Part shown: positions 24,926 through 36,927 of the stretch, piece by piece
Numbering within the stretch: position 1 is the stretch's first letter
Layout: each line of letters opens with the position of its first letter
Assembly (NCBI GenBank): GCA_963514095.1
Contig: CAUPSS010000067.1
Span: 64,501 to 128,500 of the forward strand
Direction: 5' to 3'
Origin: Eutrigla gurnardus
Taxonomy: Eukaryota > Chordata > Actinopteri > Perciformes > Triglidae
DNA length: 64,000 nt
Notes under the pieces: model-generated
What the model was told of the DNA's origin: nothing
The model's input: only the letters and a program-made list of their open reading frames with translations
The model's database searches: none
Made by a program: the position numbers and the translations under genes

Positions 24926-25370
24926 GTCACCTGTCTGTCTCTACATGTCAGCCCTATGATAGACTGGTTACCTGTCTGTCTCTACATGTCAGCCCTGTGA
25001 TAGACTGGTTACCTGTCTGTCTGTACATGTCTCCCTGTGATAGACTGGTTACCTGTCTGTCTGTACATGTCTCCCTGTGATAGACTGGTCACCTGTCTGT
25101 CTCTACATGTCTCCCTGTGATAGACTGGTTACCTGTCTGTCTTTACATGTCTCCCTGTGATAGACTGGTTACCTGTCTGTCTCTACATGTCTCCCTGTGA
25201 TAGACTGGTCACCTGTCTGTCTCTACATGTCAGCCCTATGATAGACTGGTTACCTGTCTGTCTCTACATGTCAGCCCTGTGATAGACTGGTTACCTGTCT
25301 GTCTGTACATGTCTCCCTGTGATAGACTGGTTACCTGTCTGTCTGTACATGTCTCCCTGTGATAGACTGG
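24800..25370 (+). repeat. 282-bp tandem duplication (7 monomers)
   Basis: The monomer series ggtcacc, cagcccta, cagccctg with tctgtac, tctccctg with tctgtac, ggtcacc, tctttac repeats with ggtcacc marks at about 24925 and 25207, 282 bp apart (five 40-mers plus two 41-mers). The second round diverges at about 25371 (ggttacc in place of ggtcacc). Compared with the 40-kb and 60-kb copies of block D, this region carries 161 extra bases. Confidence 0.8.
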
Positions 25371-27485
25371 TTACCTGTCTGTCTCTACATGTCTCCCTGT
25401 GATAGACTGGTTACCTGTCTGTCTCTACATGTCAGCCCTGTGATAGACTGGTTACCTGTCTGTCTCTACATGTCTCCCTGTGATAGACTGGTTACCTGTC
25501 TGTCTCTACATGTCTCCCTGTGATAGACTGGTCACCTGTCTGTCTCTACATGTCTCCCTGTGATAGACTGGTTACCTGTCTGTCTTTACATGTCTCCCTG
25601 TGATAGACTGGTTACCTTTCTGTCTCTACATGTCTCCCTGTGATAGACTGGTTACCTGTCTGTCTCTACATGTCTCCCTGTGATAGACTGGTTACCTGTC
25701 TGTCTCTACATGTCCCCCTGTGATAGACTGGTTACCTGTCTGTCTCTACATGTCTCCCTGTGATAGACTGGTTACCTGTCTGTCTCTACATGTCTCCCTG
25801 TGATAGACTGGTTACCTGTCTGTCTCTACATGTCTCCCTGTGATAGAATGGTTACCTGTCTGTCTCTACATGTCTCCCTGTGATAGACTGGTTACCTGTC
25901 TGTCTCTACATGTCCCCCTGTGATAGACTGGTTACCTGTCTGTCTCTACATGTCTCCCTGTGATAGACTGGTTACCTGTCTGTCTCTACATGTCTCCCTG
26001 TGATAGACTGGTTACCTGTCTGTCTCTACATGTCCCCCTGTGATAGACTGGTTACCTGTCTGTCTCTACATGTCTCCCTGTGATAGACTGGTTACCTGTC
26101 TGTCTCTACATGTCGGCCCCATGATAGACTGGTTACCTGTCTGTCTCTACATGTCTCCCTGTGATAGACTGGTTACCTGTCTGTCTCTACATGTCTCCCT
26201 GTGATAGACTGGTTACCTGTCTGTCTCTACATGTCGGCCCTGTGATAGACTGGTTACCTGTCTGTCTCTACATGTCAGCCCTGTGATAGACTGGTCACCT
26301 GTCTGTCTCTACATGTCAGCCTGTGATAGACTGGTTACCTGTCTGTCTCTACATGTCAGCCCTGTGATAGACTGGTCACCTGTCTCTCTCTACATGTCTC
26401 CCTGTGATAGACTGGTTACCTGTCTGTCTCTACATGTCGGCCCTGTGATAGACTGGTTACCTGTCTGTCTCTACATGTCAGCCCTGTGATAGACTGGTCA
26501 CCTGTCTGTCTCTACATGTCAGCCTGTGATAGACTGGTTACCTGTCTGTCTCTACATGTCTCCCTGTGATAGACTGGTTACCTGTCTGTCTCTACATGTC
26601 TCCCTGTGATAGACTGGTTACCTGTCTGTCTCTAAATGTCGGCCCCGTGATAGACTGGTTACCTGTCTGTCTCTACATGTCTCCCTGTGATAGACTGGTT
26701 ACCTGTCTGTCTCTACATGTCTCCCTGTGATAGACTGGTTACCTGTCTGTCTCTACATGTCTCCCTGTGATAGACTGGTTACCTGTCTGTCTCTACATGT
26801 CTCCCTGTGATAGACTGGTTACCTGTCTGTCTCTACATGTCGGCCCCATGATAGACTGGTTACCTGTCTGTCTCTACATGTCTCCCTGTGATAGACTGGT
26901 TACCTGTCTGTCTCTACATGTCTCCCTGTGATAGACTGGTTACCTGTCTGTCTCTACATGTCGGCCCTGTGATAGACTGGTTACCTGTCTGTCTCTACAT
27001 GTCAGCCCTGTGATAGACTGGTTGCCTGTCTGTCTCTACATGTCAGCCCTGTGATAGACTGGTTACCTGTCTGTCTCTACATGTCTCCCTGTGATAGACT
27101 GGTTACCTGTCTGTCTCTACATGTCTCCCTGTGATAGACTGGTTACCTGTCTGTCTCTACATGTCAGCCCTGTGATAGACTGGTCACCTGTCTGTCTCTA
27201 CATGTCAGCCCTATGATAGACTGGTTACCTGTCTGTCTCTACATGTCCCCCTGTGATAGACTGGTTACCTGTCGGTCTCTACATGTCTCCCTGTGATAGA
27301 CTGGTTACCTGTCTGTCTCTACATGTCTCCCTGTGATAGACTGGTTACCTGTCTGTCTTTACATGTCTCCCTGTGATAGACTGGTTACCTGTCTGTCTCT
27401 ACATGTCTCCCTGTGATAGACTGGTTACCTGTCTGTCTCTACATGTCTCCCTGTGATAGACTGGTTACCTGTCTGTCTCTACATG
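25371..27485 (+). repeat. Block D continuation and lead-in to the 2.5-kb higher-order repeat
   Basis: Contains the rare gaatggtt monomer at 25846, shared with 40910 and 60478, and a private acctttctg near 25613. From about 26.5 kb the order matches 61.1-62.1 kb at 34,592 bp (tctttac 27356/61948). The 68-codon ORF at 26283-26489 results from alternating 40- and 41-bp monomers. Three cagcc-type 40-bp monomers (cagcctgtg) fall within 26280-26530. Confidence 0.8.
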
Positions 27486-30400
27486 TCCCCTTGTGATAGA
27501 CTGGTTACCTGTCTGTCTCTACATGTCAGCCCTGTGATAGACTGGTCACCTGTCTGTCTCTACATGTCAGCCCTATGATAGACTGGTTACCTGTCTGTCT
27601 CTACATGTCAGCCCTGTGATAGACTGGTTACCTGTCTGTCTGTACATGTCTCCCTGTGATAGACTGGTTACCTGTCTGTCTCTACATGTCTCCCTGTGAT
27701 AGACTGGTTACCTGTCTGTCTCTACATGTCAGCCCTGTGATAGACTGGTTACCTGTCTGTCTCTACATGTCTCCCTGTGATAGACTGGTTACCTGTCTGT
27801 CTCTACATGTCTCCCTGTGATAGACTGGTCACCTGTCTGTCTCTACATGTCTCCCTGTGATAGACTGGTTACCTGTCTGTCTTTACATGTCTCCCTGTGA
27901 TAGACTGGTTACCTGTCTGTCTCTACATGTCTCCCTGTGATAGACTGGTTACCTGTCTGTCTCTACATGTCTCCCTGTGATAGACTGGTTACCTGTCTGT
28001 CTCTACATGTCCCCCTGTGATAGACTGGTTACCTGTCTGTCTCTACATGTCTCCCTGTGATAGACTGGTTACCTGTCTGTCTCTACATGTCTCCCTGTGA
28101 TAGACTGGTTACCTGTCTGTCTCTACATGTCTCCCTGTGATAGACTGGTTACCTGTCTGTCTCTACATGTCTCCCTGTGATAGACTGGTTACCTGTCTGT
28201 CTCTACATGTCCCCCTGTGATAGACTGGTTACATGTCTGTCTCTACATGTCTCCCTGTGATAGACTGGTTACCTGTCTGTCTCTACATGTCTCCCTGTGA
28301 TAGACTGGTTACCTGTCTGTCTCTACATGTCCCCCTGTGATAGACTGGTTACCTGTCTGTCTCTACATGTCTCCCTGTGATAGACTGGTTACCTGTCTGT
28401 CTCTACATGTCGGCCCCATGATAGACTGGTTACCTGTCTGTCTCTACATGTCTCCCTGTGATAGACTGGTTACCTGTCTGTCTCTACATGTCTCCCTGTG
28501 ATAGACTGGTTACCTGTCTGTCTCTTAATGTCGGCCCTGTGATAGACTGGTTACCTGTCTGTCTCTACATGTCAGCCCTGTGATAGACTGGTCACCTGTC
28601 TGTCTCTACATGTCAGCCTGTGATAGACTGGTTACCTGTCTGTCTCTACATGTCAGCCCTGTGATAGACTGGTCACCTGTCTCTCTCTACATGTCAGCCC
28701 TGTGATAGACTGGTCACCTGTCTGTCTCTACATGTCAGCCCTGTGATAGACTGGTTACCTGTCTGTCTCTACATGTCTCCCTGTGATAGACTGGTTACCT
28801 GTCTGTCTCTAAATGTCGGCCCCGTGATAGACTGGTTACCTGTCTGTCTCTACATGTCTCCCTGTGATAGACTGGTTACCTGTCTGTCTCTACATGTCTC
28901 CCTGTGATAGACTTGTTACCTGTCTGTCTCTACATGTCTCCCTGTGATAGACTGGTTACCTGTCTGTCTCCACATGTCTCCATGTGATAGATTGGTTACC
29001 TGTCTGTCTCTACATGTCCCCCTGTGATAGACTGGTTACCTGTCTGCCTCTACATGTCTCCCTGTGATAGACTGGTTACCTGTCTGTCTCTACATGTCGG
29101 CCCCGTGATAGACTGGTTACCTGTCTGTCTCTACATGTCTCCCTGTGATAGACTGGTTACCTGTCTGTCTCTACATGTCTCCCTGTGATAGACTGGTTAC
29201 CTGTCTGTCTCTACATGTCGGCCCTGTGATAGACTGGTTACCTGTCTGTCTCTACATGTCAGCCCTGTGATAGACTGGTTGCCTGTCTGGCTCTACATGT
29301 CAGCCCTGTGATAGACTGGTTACCTGTCTGTCTCTACATGTCTCCCTGTGATAGACTGGTTACCTGTCTGTCTCTACATGTCTCCCTGTGATAGACTGGT
29401 TACCTGTCTGTCTCTACATGTCTCCCTGTGATAGACTGGTTACCTGTCTGTCTCTACATGTCTCCCTGTGATAGACTGGTTACCTGTCTGTCTTTACATG
29501 TCTCCCTGTGATAGACTGGTTACCTGTCTGTCTCTACATGTCTCCCTGTGATAGACTGGTTACCTGTCTGTCTCTACATGTCTCCCTGTGATAGACTGGT
29601 TACCTGTCTGTCTTTACATGTCTCCCTGTGATAGACTGGTTACCTGTCTGTCTCTACATGTCTCCCTGTGATAGACTGGTTACCTGTCTGTCTCTACATG
29701 TCTCCCTGTGATAGACTGGTTACCTGTCTGTCTCTACATGTCCCCCTGTGATAGACTGGTTACCTGTCTGTCTCTACATGTCTCCCTGTGATAGACTGGT
29801 TACCTGTCTGTCTCTACATGTCTCCCTGTGAAAGACTGGTTACCTGTCTGTCTCTACATGTCCCCCTGTGATAGACTGGTTACCTGTCTGTCTCTACATG
29901 TCTCCCTGTGATAGACTGGTTACCTGTCTGTCTCTACATGTCTCCCTGTGATAGACTGGTTACCTGTCTGTCTCTACATGTCGGCCCTGTGATAGACTGG
30001 TTACCTGTCTGTCTCTACATGTCAGCCCTGTGATAGACTGGTTGCCTGTCTGTCTCTACATGTCAGCCCTGTGATAGACTGGTTACCTGTCTGTCTCTAC
30101 ATGTCTCCCTGTGATAGACTGGTTACCTGTCTGTCTCTACATGTCTCCCTGTGATAGACTGGTTACCTGTCTGTCTCTACATGTCAGCCCTGTGATAGAC
30201 TGGTCACCTGTCTGTCTCTACATGTCAGCCCTATGATAGACTGGTTACCTGTCTGTCTCTACATGTCCCCCTGTGATAGACTGGTTACCTGTCGGTCTCT
30301 ACATGTCTCCCTGTGATAGACTGGTTACCTGTCTGTCTCTACATGTCTCCCTGTGATAGACTGGTTACCTGTCTGTCTCCACATGTCTCCATGTGATAGA

Positions 30401-30907
30401 CTGGTTACCTGTCTGTCTCTACATGTCAGCCCTATGATAGACTGGTTACCTGTCTGTCTCTACATGTCAGCCCTGTGATAGACTGGTTACCTGTCTGTCT
30501 CTACATGTCCCCCTGTGATAGACTGGTTACCTGTCTGTCTCTACATGTCTCCCTGTGATAGACTGGTTACCTGTCTGTCTCTACATGTCTCCCTGTGATA
30601 GACTGGTTACCTGTCTGTCTCTACATGTCTCCCTGTGATAGACTGGTTACCTGTCTGTCTCTACATGTCTCCCTGTGATAGACTGGTTACCTGTCTGTCT
30701 CTACATGTCCCCCTGTGATAGACTGGTTACATGTCTGTCTCTACATGTCTCCCTGTGATAGACTGGTTACCTGTCTGTCTCTACATGTCTCCCTGTGATA
30801 GACTGGTTACCTGTCTGTCTCTACATGTCCCCCTGTGATAGACTGGTTACCTGTCTGTCTCTACATGTCTCCCTGTGATAGACTGGTTACCTGTCTGTCT
30901 CTACATG
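27486..30907 (+). repeat. 3,422-bp tandem duplication, copy 1
   Basis: About 85 monomers, repeated immediately at 30908. Markers: ccccttgtg 27487/30909 and cttaatg 28524/31946, both 3,422 apart. From gcctctac 29046/32428 the spacing is 3,382 because copy 2 lost one 40-bp monomer (that with acttgtt). Inside it, ttacatgtc at 28229 and 30727 marks a full 2,498-bp higher-order unit. Confidence 0.9.
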
Positions 30908-33900
30908 TCCCCTTGTGATAGACTGGTTACCTGTCTGTCTCTACATGTCAGCCCTGTGATAGACTGGTCACCTGTCTGTCTCTACATGTCAGCCCTATGA
31001 TAGACTGGTTACCTGTCTGTCTCTACATGTCAGCCCTGTGATAGACTGGTTACCTGTCTGTCTGTACATGTCTCCCTGTGATAGACTGGTTACCTGTCTG
31101 TCTCTACATGTCTCCCTGTGATAGACTGGTTACCTGTCTGTCTCTACATGTCAGCCCTGTGATAGACTGGTTACCTGTCTGTCTCTACATGTCTCCCTGT
31201 GATAGACTGGTTACCTGTCTGTCTCTACATGTCTCCCTGTGATAGACTGGTCACCTGTCTGTCTCTACATGTCTCCCTGTGATAGACTGGTTACCTGTCT
31301 GTCTTTACATGTCTCCCTGTGATAGACTGGTTACCTGTCTGTCTCTACATGTCTCCCTGTGATAGACTGGTTACCTGTCTGTCTCTACATGTCTCCCTGT
31401 GATAGACTGGTTACCTGTCTGTCTCTACATGTCCCCCTGTGATAGACTGGTTACCTGTCTGTCTCTACATGTCTCCCTGTGATAGACTGGTTACCTGTCT
31501 GTCTCTACATGTCTCCCTGTGATAGACTGGTTACCTGTCTGTCTCTACATGTCTCCCTGTGATAGACTGGTTACCTGTCTGTCTCTACATGTCTCCCTGT
31601 GATAGACTGGTTACCTGTCTGTCTCTACATGTCCCCCTGTGATAGACTGGTTACATGTCTGTCTCTACATGTCTCCCTGTGATAGACTGGTTACCTGTCT
31701 GTCTCTACATGTCTCCCTGTGATAGACTGGTTACCTGTCTGTCTCTACATGTCCCCCTGTGATAGACTGGTTACCTGTCTGTCTCTACATGTCTCCCTGT
31801 GATAGACTGGTTACCTGTCTGTCTCTACATGTCGGCCCCATGATAGACTGGTTACCTGTCTGTCTCTACATGTCTCCCTGTGATAGACTGGTTACCTGTC
31901 TGTCTCTACATGTCTCCCTGTGATAGACTGGTTACCTGTCTGTCTCTTAATGTCGGCCCTGTGATAGACTGGTTACCTGTCTGTCTCTACATGTCAGCCC
32001 TGTGATAGACTGGTCACCTGTCTGTCTCTACATGTCAGCCTGTGATAGACTGGTTACCTGTCTGTCTCTACATGTCAGCCCTGTGATAGACTGGTCACCT
32101 GTCTCTCTCTACATGTCAGCCCTGTGATAGACTGGTCACCTGTCTGTCTCTACATGTCAGCCCTGTGATAGACTGGTTACCTGTCTGTCTCTACATGTCT
32201 CCCTGTGATAGACTGGTTACCTGTCTGTCTCTAAATGTCGGCCCCGTGATAGACTGGTTACCTGTCTGTCTCTACATGTCTCCCTGTGATAGACTGGTTA
32301 CCTGTCTGTCTCTACATGTCTCCCTGTGATAGACTGGTTACCTGTCTGTCTCCACATGTCTCCATGTGATAGATTGGTTACCTGTCTGTCTCTACATGTC
32401 CCCCTGTGATAGACTGGTTACCTGTCTGCCTCTACATGTCTCCCTGTGATAGACTGGTTACCTGTCTGTCTCTACATGTCGGCCCCGTGATAGACTGGTT
32501 ACCTGTCTGTCTCTACATGTCTCCCTGTGATAGACTGGTTACCTGTCTGTCTCTACATGTCTCCCTGTGATAGACTGGTTACCTGTCTGTCTCTACATGT
32601 CGGCCCTGTGATAGACTGGTTACCTGTCTGTCTCTACATGTCAGCCCTGTGATAGACTGGTTGCCTGTCTGGCTCTACATGTCAGCCCTGTGATAGACTG
32701 GTTACCTGTCTGTCTCTACATGTCTCCCTGTGATAGACTGGTTACCTGTCTGTCTCTACATGTCTCCCTGTGATAGACTGGTTACCTGTCTGTCTCTACA
32801 TGTCTCCCTGTGATAGACTGGTTACCTGTCTGTCTCTACATGTCTCCCTGTGATAGACTGGTTACCTGTCTGTCTTTACATGTCTCCCTGTGATAGACTG
32901 GTTACCTGTCTGTCTCTACATGTCTCCCTGTGATAGACTGGTTACCTGTCTGTCTCTACATGTCTCCCTGTGATAGACTGGTTACCTGTCTGTCTTTACA
33001 TGTCTCCCTGTGATAGACTGGTTACCTGTCTGTCTCTACATGTCTCCCTGTGATAGACTGGTTACCTGTCTGTCTCTACATGTCTCCCTGTGATAGACTG
33101 GTTACCTGTCTGTCTCTACATGTCCCCCTGTGATAGACTGGTTACCTGTCTGTCTCTACATGTCTCCCTGTGATAGACTGGTTACCTGTCTGTCTCTACA
33201 TGTCTCCCTGTGAAAGACTGGTTACCTGTCTGTCTCTACATGTCCCCCTGTGATAGACTGGTTACCTGTCTGTCTCTACATGTCTCCCTGTGATAGACTG
33301 GTTACCTGTCTGTCTCTACATGTCTCCCTGTGATAGACTGGTTACCTGTCTGTCTCTACATGTCGGCCCTGTGATAGACTGGTTACCTGTCTGTCTCTAC
33401 ATGTCAGCCCTGTGATAGACTGGTTGCCTGTCTGTCTCTACATGTCAGCCCTGTGATAGACTGGTTACCTGTCTGTCTCTACATGTCTCCCTGTGATAGA
33501 CTGGTTACCTGTCTGTCTCTACATGTCTCCCTGTGATAGACTGGTTACCTGTCTGTCTCTACATGTCAGCCCTGTGATAGACTGGTCACCTGTCTGTCTC
33601 TACATGTCAGCCCTATGATAGACTGGTTACCTGTCTGTCTCTACATGTCCCCCTGTGATAGACTGGTTACCTGTCGGTCTCTACATGTCTCCCTGTGATA
33701 GACTGGTTACCTGTCTGTCTCTACATGTCTCCCTGTGATAGACTGGTTACCTGTCTGTCTCCACATGTCTCCATGTGATAGACTGGTTACCTGTCTGTCT
33801 CTACATGTCAGCCCTATGATAGACTGGTTACCTGTCTGTCTCTACATGTCAGCCCTGTGATAGACTGGTTACCTGTCTGTCTCTACATGTCCCCCTGTGA

Positions 33901-34289
33901 TAGACTGGTTACCTGTCTGTCTCTACATGTCTCCCTGTGATAGACTGGTTACCTGTCTGTCTCTACATGTCTCCCTGTGATAGACTGGTTACCTGTCTGT
34001 CTCTACATGTCTCCCTGTGATAGACTGGTTACCTGTCTGTCTCTACATGTCTCCCTGTGATAGACTGGTTACCTGTCTGTCTCTACATGTCCCCCTGTGA
34101 TAGACTGGTTACATGTCTGTCTCTACATGTCTCCCTGTGATAGACTGGTTACCTGTCTGTCTCTACATGTCTCCCTGTGATAGACTGGTTACCTGTCTGT
34201 CTCTACATGTCCCCCTGTGATAGACTGGTTACCTGTCTGTCTCTACATGTCTCCCTGTGATAGACTGGTTACCTGTCTGTCTCTACATG
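30908..34289 (+). repeat. 3,422-bp tandem duplication, copy 2 (3,382 bp)
   Basis: Same marker order as copy 1: ccccttgtg, ttacatgtc 31651, cttaatg 31946, gcctctac 32428, ggttgcc 32657, gtgaaag 33210, ttacatgtc 34109. It lacks the acttgtt monomer found at 28911, 35112 and 37610, which accounts for the 40-bp difference. It ends near 34289, where cggccccatg replaces the ccccttg monomer that began this copy. Confidence 0.9.
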
Positions 34290-34716
34290 TCGGCCCCATG
34301 ATAGACTGGTTACCTGTCTGTCTCTACATGTCTCCCTGTGATAGACTGGTTACCTGTCTGTCTCTACATGTCTCCCTGTGATAGACTGGTTACCTGTCTG
34401 TCTCTACATGTCCCCCTGTGATAGACTGGTTACATGTCTGTCTCTACATGTCTCCCTGTGATAGACTGGTTACCTGTCTGTCTCTACATGTCTCCCTGTG
34501 ATAGACTGGTTACCTGTCTGTCTCTACATGTCCCCCTGTGATAGACTGGTTACCTGTCTGTCTCTACATGTCTCCCTGTGATAGACTGGTTACCTGTCTG
34601 TCTCTACATGTCGGCCCCATGATAGACTGGTTACCTGTCTGTCTCTACATGTCTCCCTGTGATAGACTGGTTACCTGTCTGTCTCTACATGTCTCCCTGT
34701 GATAGACTGGTTACCT
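34075..34716 (+). repeat. 321-bp tandem duplication (8 monomers x 2)
   Basis: The series starting with a tccccctg monomer bearing ttacatgtc recurs at +321: ttacatgtc 34109 and 34430, cggccccatg 34291 and 34612. The unit is seven 40-mers and one 41-mer. It sits at the junction between the second and third higher-order copies, consistent with an unequal exchange offset by eight monomers. Confidence 0.88.
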
Positions 34717-36927
34717 GTCTGTCTCTTAATGTCGGCCCTGTGATAGACTGGTTACCTGTCTGTCTCTACATGTCAGCCCTGTGATAGACTGGTCACCTGT
34801 CTGTCTCTACATGTCAGCCTGTGATAGACTGGTTACCTGTCTGTCTCTACATGTCAGCCCTGTGATAGACTGGTCACCTGTCTCTCTCTACATGTCAGCC
34901 CTGTGATAGACTGGTCACCTGTCTGTCTCTACATGTCAGCCCTGTGATAGACTGGTTACCTGTCTGTCTCTACATGTCTCCCTGTGATAGACTGGTTACC
35001 TGTCTGTCTCTAAATGTCGGCCCCGTGATAGACTGGTTACCTGTCTGTCTCTACATGTCTCCCTGTGATAGACTGGTTACCTGTCTGTCTCTACATGTCT
35101 CCCTGTGATAGACTTGTTACCTGTCTGTCTCTACATGTCTCCCTGTGATAGACTGGTTACCTGTCTGTCTCCACATGTCTCCATGTGATAGATTGGTTAC
35201 CTGTCTGTCTCTACATGTCCCCCTGTGATAGACTGGTTACCTGTCTGCCTCTACATGTCTCCCTGTGATAGACTGGTTACCTGTCTGTCTCTACATGTCG
35301 GCCCCGTGATAGACTGGTTACCTGTCTGTCTCTACATGTCTCCCTGTGATAGACTGGTTACCTGTCTGTCTCTACATGTCTCCCTGTGATAGACTGGTTA
35401 CCTGTCTGTCTCTACATGTCGGCCCTGTGATAGACTGGTTACCTGTCTGTCTCTACATGTCAGCCCTGTGATAGACTGGTTGCCTGTCTGGCTCTACATG
35501 TCAGCCCTGTGATAGACTGGTTACCTGTCTGTCTCTACATGTCTCCCTGTGATAGACTGGTTACCTGTCTGTCTCTACATGTCTCCCTGTGATAGACTGG
35601 TTACCTGTCTGTCTCTACATGTCTCCCTGTGATAGACTGGTTACCTGTCTGTCTCTACATGTCTCCCTGTGATAGACTGGTTACCTGTCTGTCTTTACAT
35701 GTCTCCCTGTGATAGACTGGTTACCTGTCTGTCTCTACATGTCTCCCTGTGATAGACTGGTTACCTGTCTGTCTCTACATGTCTCCCTGTGATAGACTGG
35801 TTACCTGTCTGTCTTTACATGTCTCCCTGTGATAGACTGGTTACCTGTCTGTCTCTACATGTCTCCCTGTGATAGACTGGTTACCTGTCTGTCTCTACAT
35901 GTCTCCCTGTGATAGACTGGTTACCTGTCTGTCTCTACATGTCCCCCTGTGATAGACTGGTTACCTGTCTGTCTCTACATGTCTCCCTGTGATAGACTGG
36001 TTACCTGTCTGTCTCTACATGTCTCCCTGTGAAAGACTGGTTACCTGTCTGTCTCTACATGTCCCCCTGTGATAGACTGGTTACCTGTCTGTCTCTACAT
36101 GTCTCCCTGTGATAGACTGGTTACCTGTCTGTCTCTACATGTCTCCCTGTGATAGACTGGTTACCTGTCTGTCTCTACATGTCGGCCCTGTGATAGACTG
36201 GTTACCTGTCTGTCTCTACATGTCAGCCCTGTGATAGACTGGTTGCCTGTCTGTCTCTACATGTCAGCCCTGTGATAGACTGGTTACCTGTCTGTCTCTA
36301 CATGTCTCCCTGTGATAGACTGGTTACCTGTCTGTCTCTACATGTCTCCCTGTGATAGACTGGTTACCTGTCTGTCTCTACATGTCAGCCCTGTGATAGA
36401 CTGGTCACCTGTCTGTCTCTACATGTCAGCCCTATGATAGACTGGTTACCTGTCTGTCTCTACATGTCCCCCTGTGATAGACTGGTTACCTGTCGGTCTC
36501 TACATGTCTCCCTGTGATAGACTGGTTACCTGTCTGTCTCTACATGTCTCCCTGTGATAGACTGGTTACCTGTCTGTCTCCACATGTCTCCATGTGATAG
36601 ACTGGTTACCTGTCTGTCTCTACATGTCAGCCCTATGATAGACTGGTTACCTGTCTGTCTCTACATGTCAGCCCTGTGATAGACTGGTTACCTGTCTGTC
36701 TCTACATGTCCCCCTGTGATAGACTGGTTACCTGTCTGTCTCTACATGTCTCCCTGTGATAGACTGGTTACCTGTCTGTCTCTACATGTCTCCCTGTGAT
36801 AGACTGGTTACCTGTCTGTCTCTACATGTCTCCCTGTGATAGACTGGTTACCTGTCTGTCTCTACATGTCTCCCTGTGATAGACTGGTTACCTGTCTGTC
36901 TCTACATGTCCCCCTGTGATAGACTGG
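34430..36927 (+). repeat. 2,498-bp higher-order repeat, copy H3
   Basis: Bounded by ttacatgtc at 34430 and 36928. Internal bar code in order: cttaatg 34725, acttgtt 35112, agattgg near 35191, gcctctac 35247, ggttgcc with ctggctc near 35478, two tctttac, gtgaaag 36029, ggttgcc 36241. 2,498 = 62 x 40 + 18, so about 62 monomers. Every mark is repeated at +2,498 in the next copy, up to gtgaaag. Confidence 0.92.

Noticed and set aside
26283..26489. 68-codon ORF
   Set aside because: Same arithmetic effect with a different monomer order; no features beyond the repeat.
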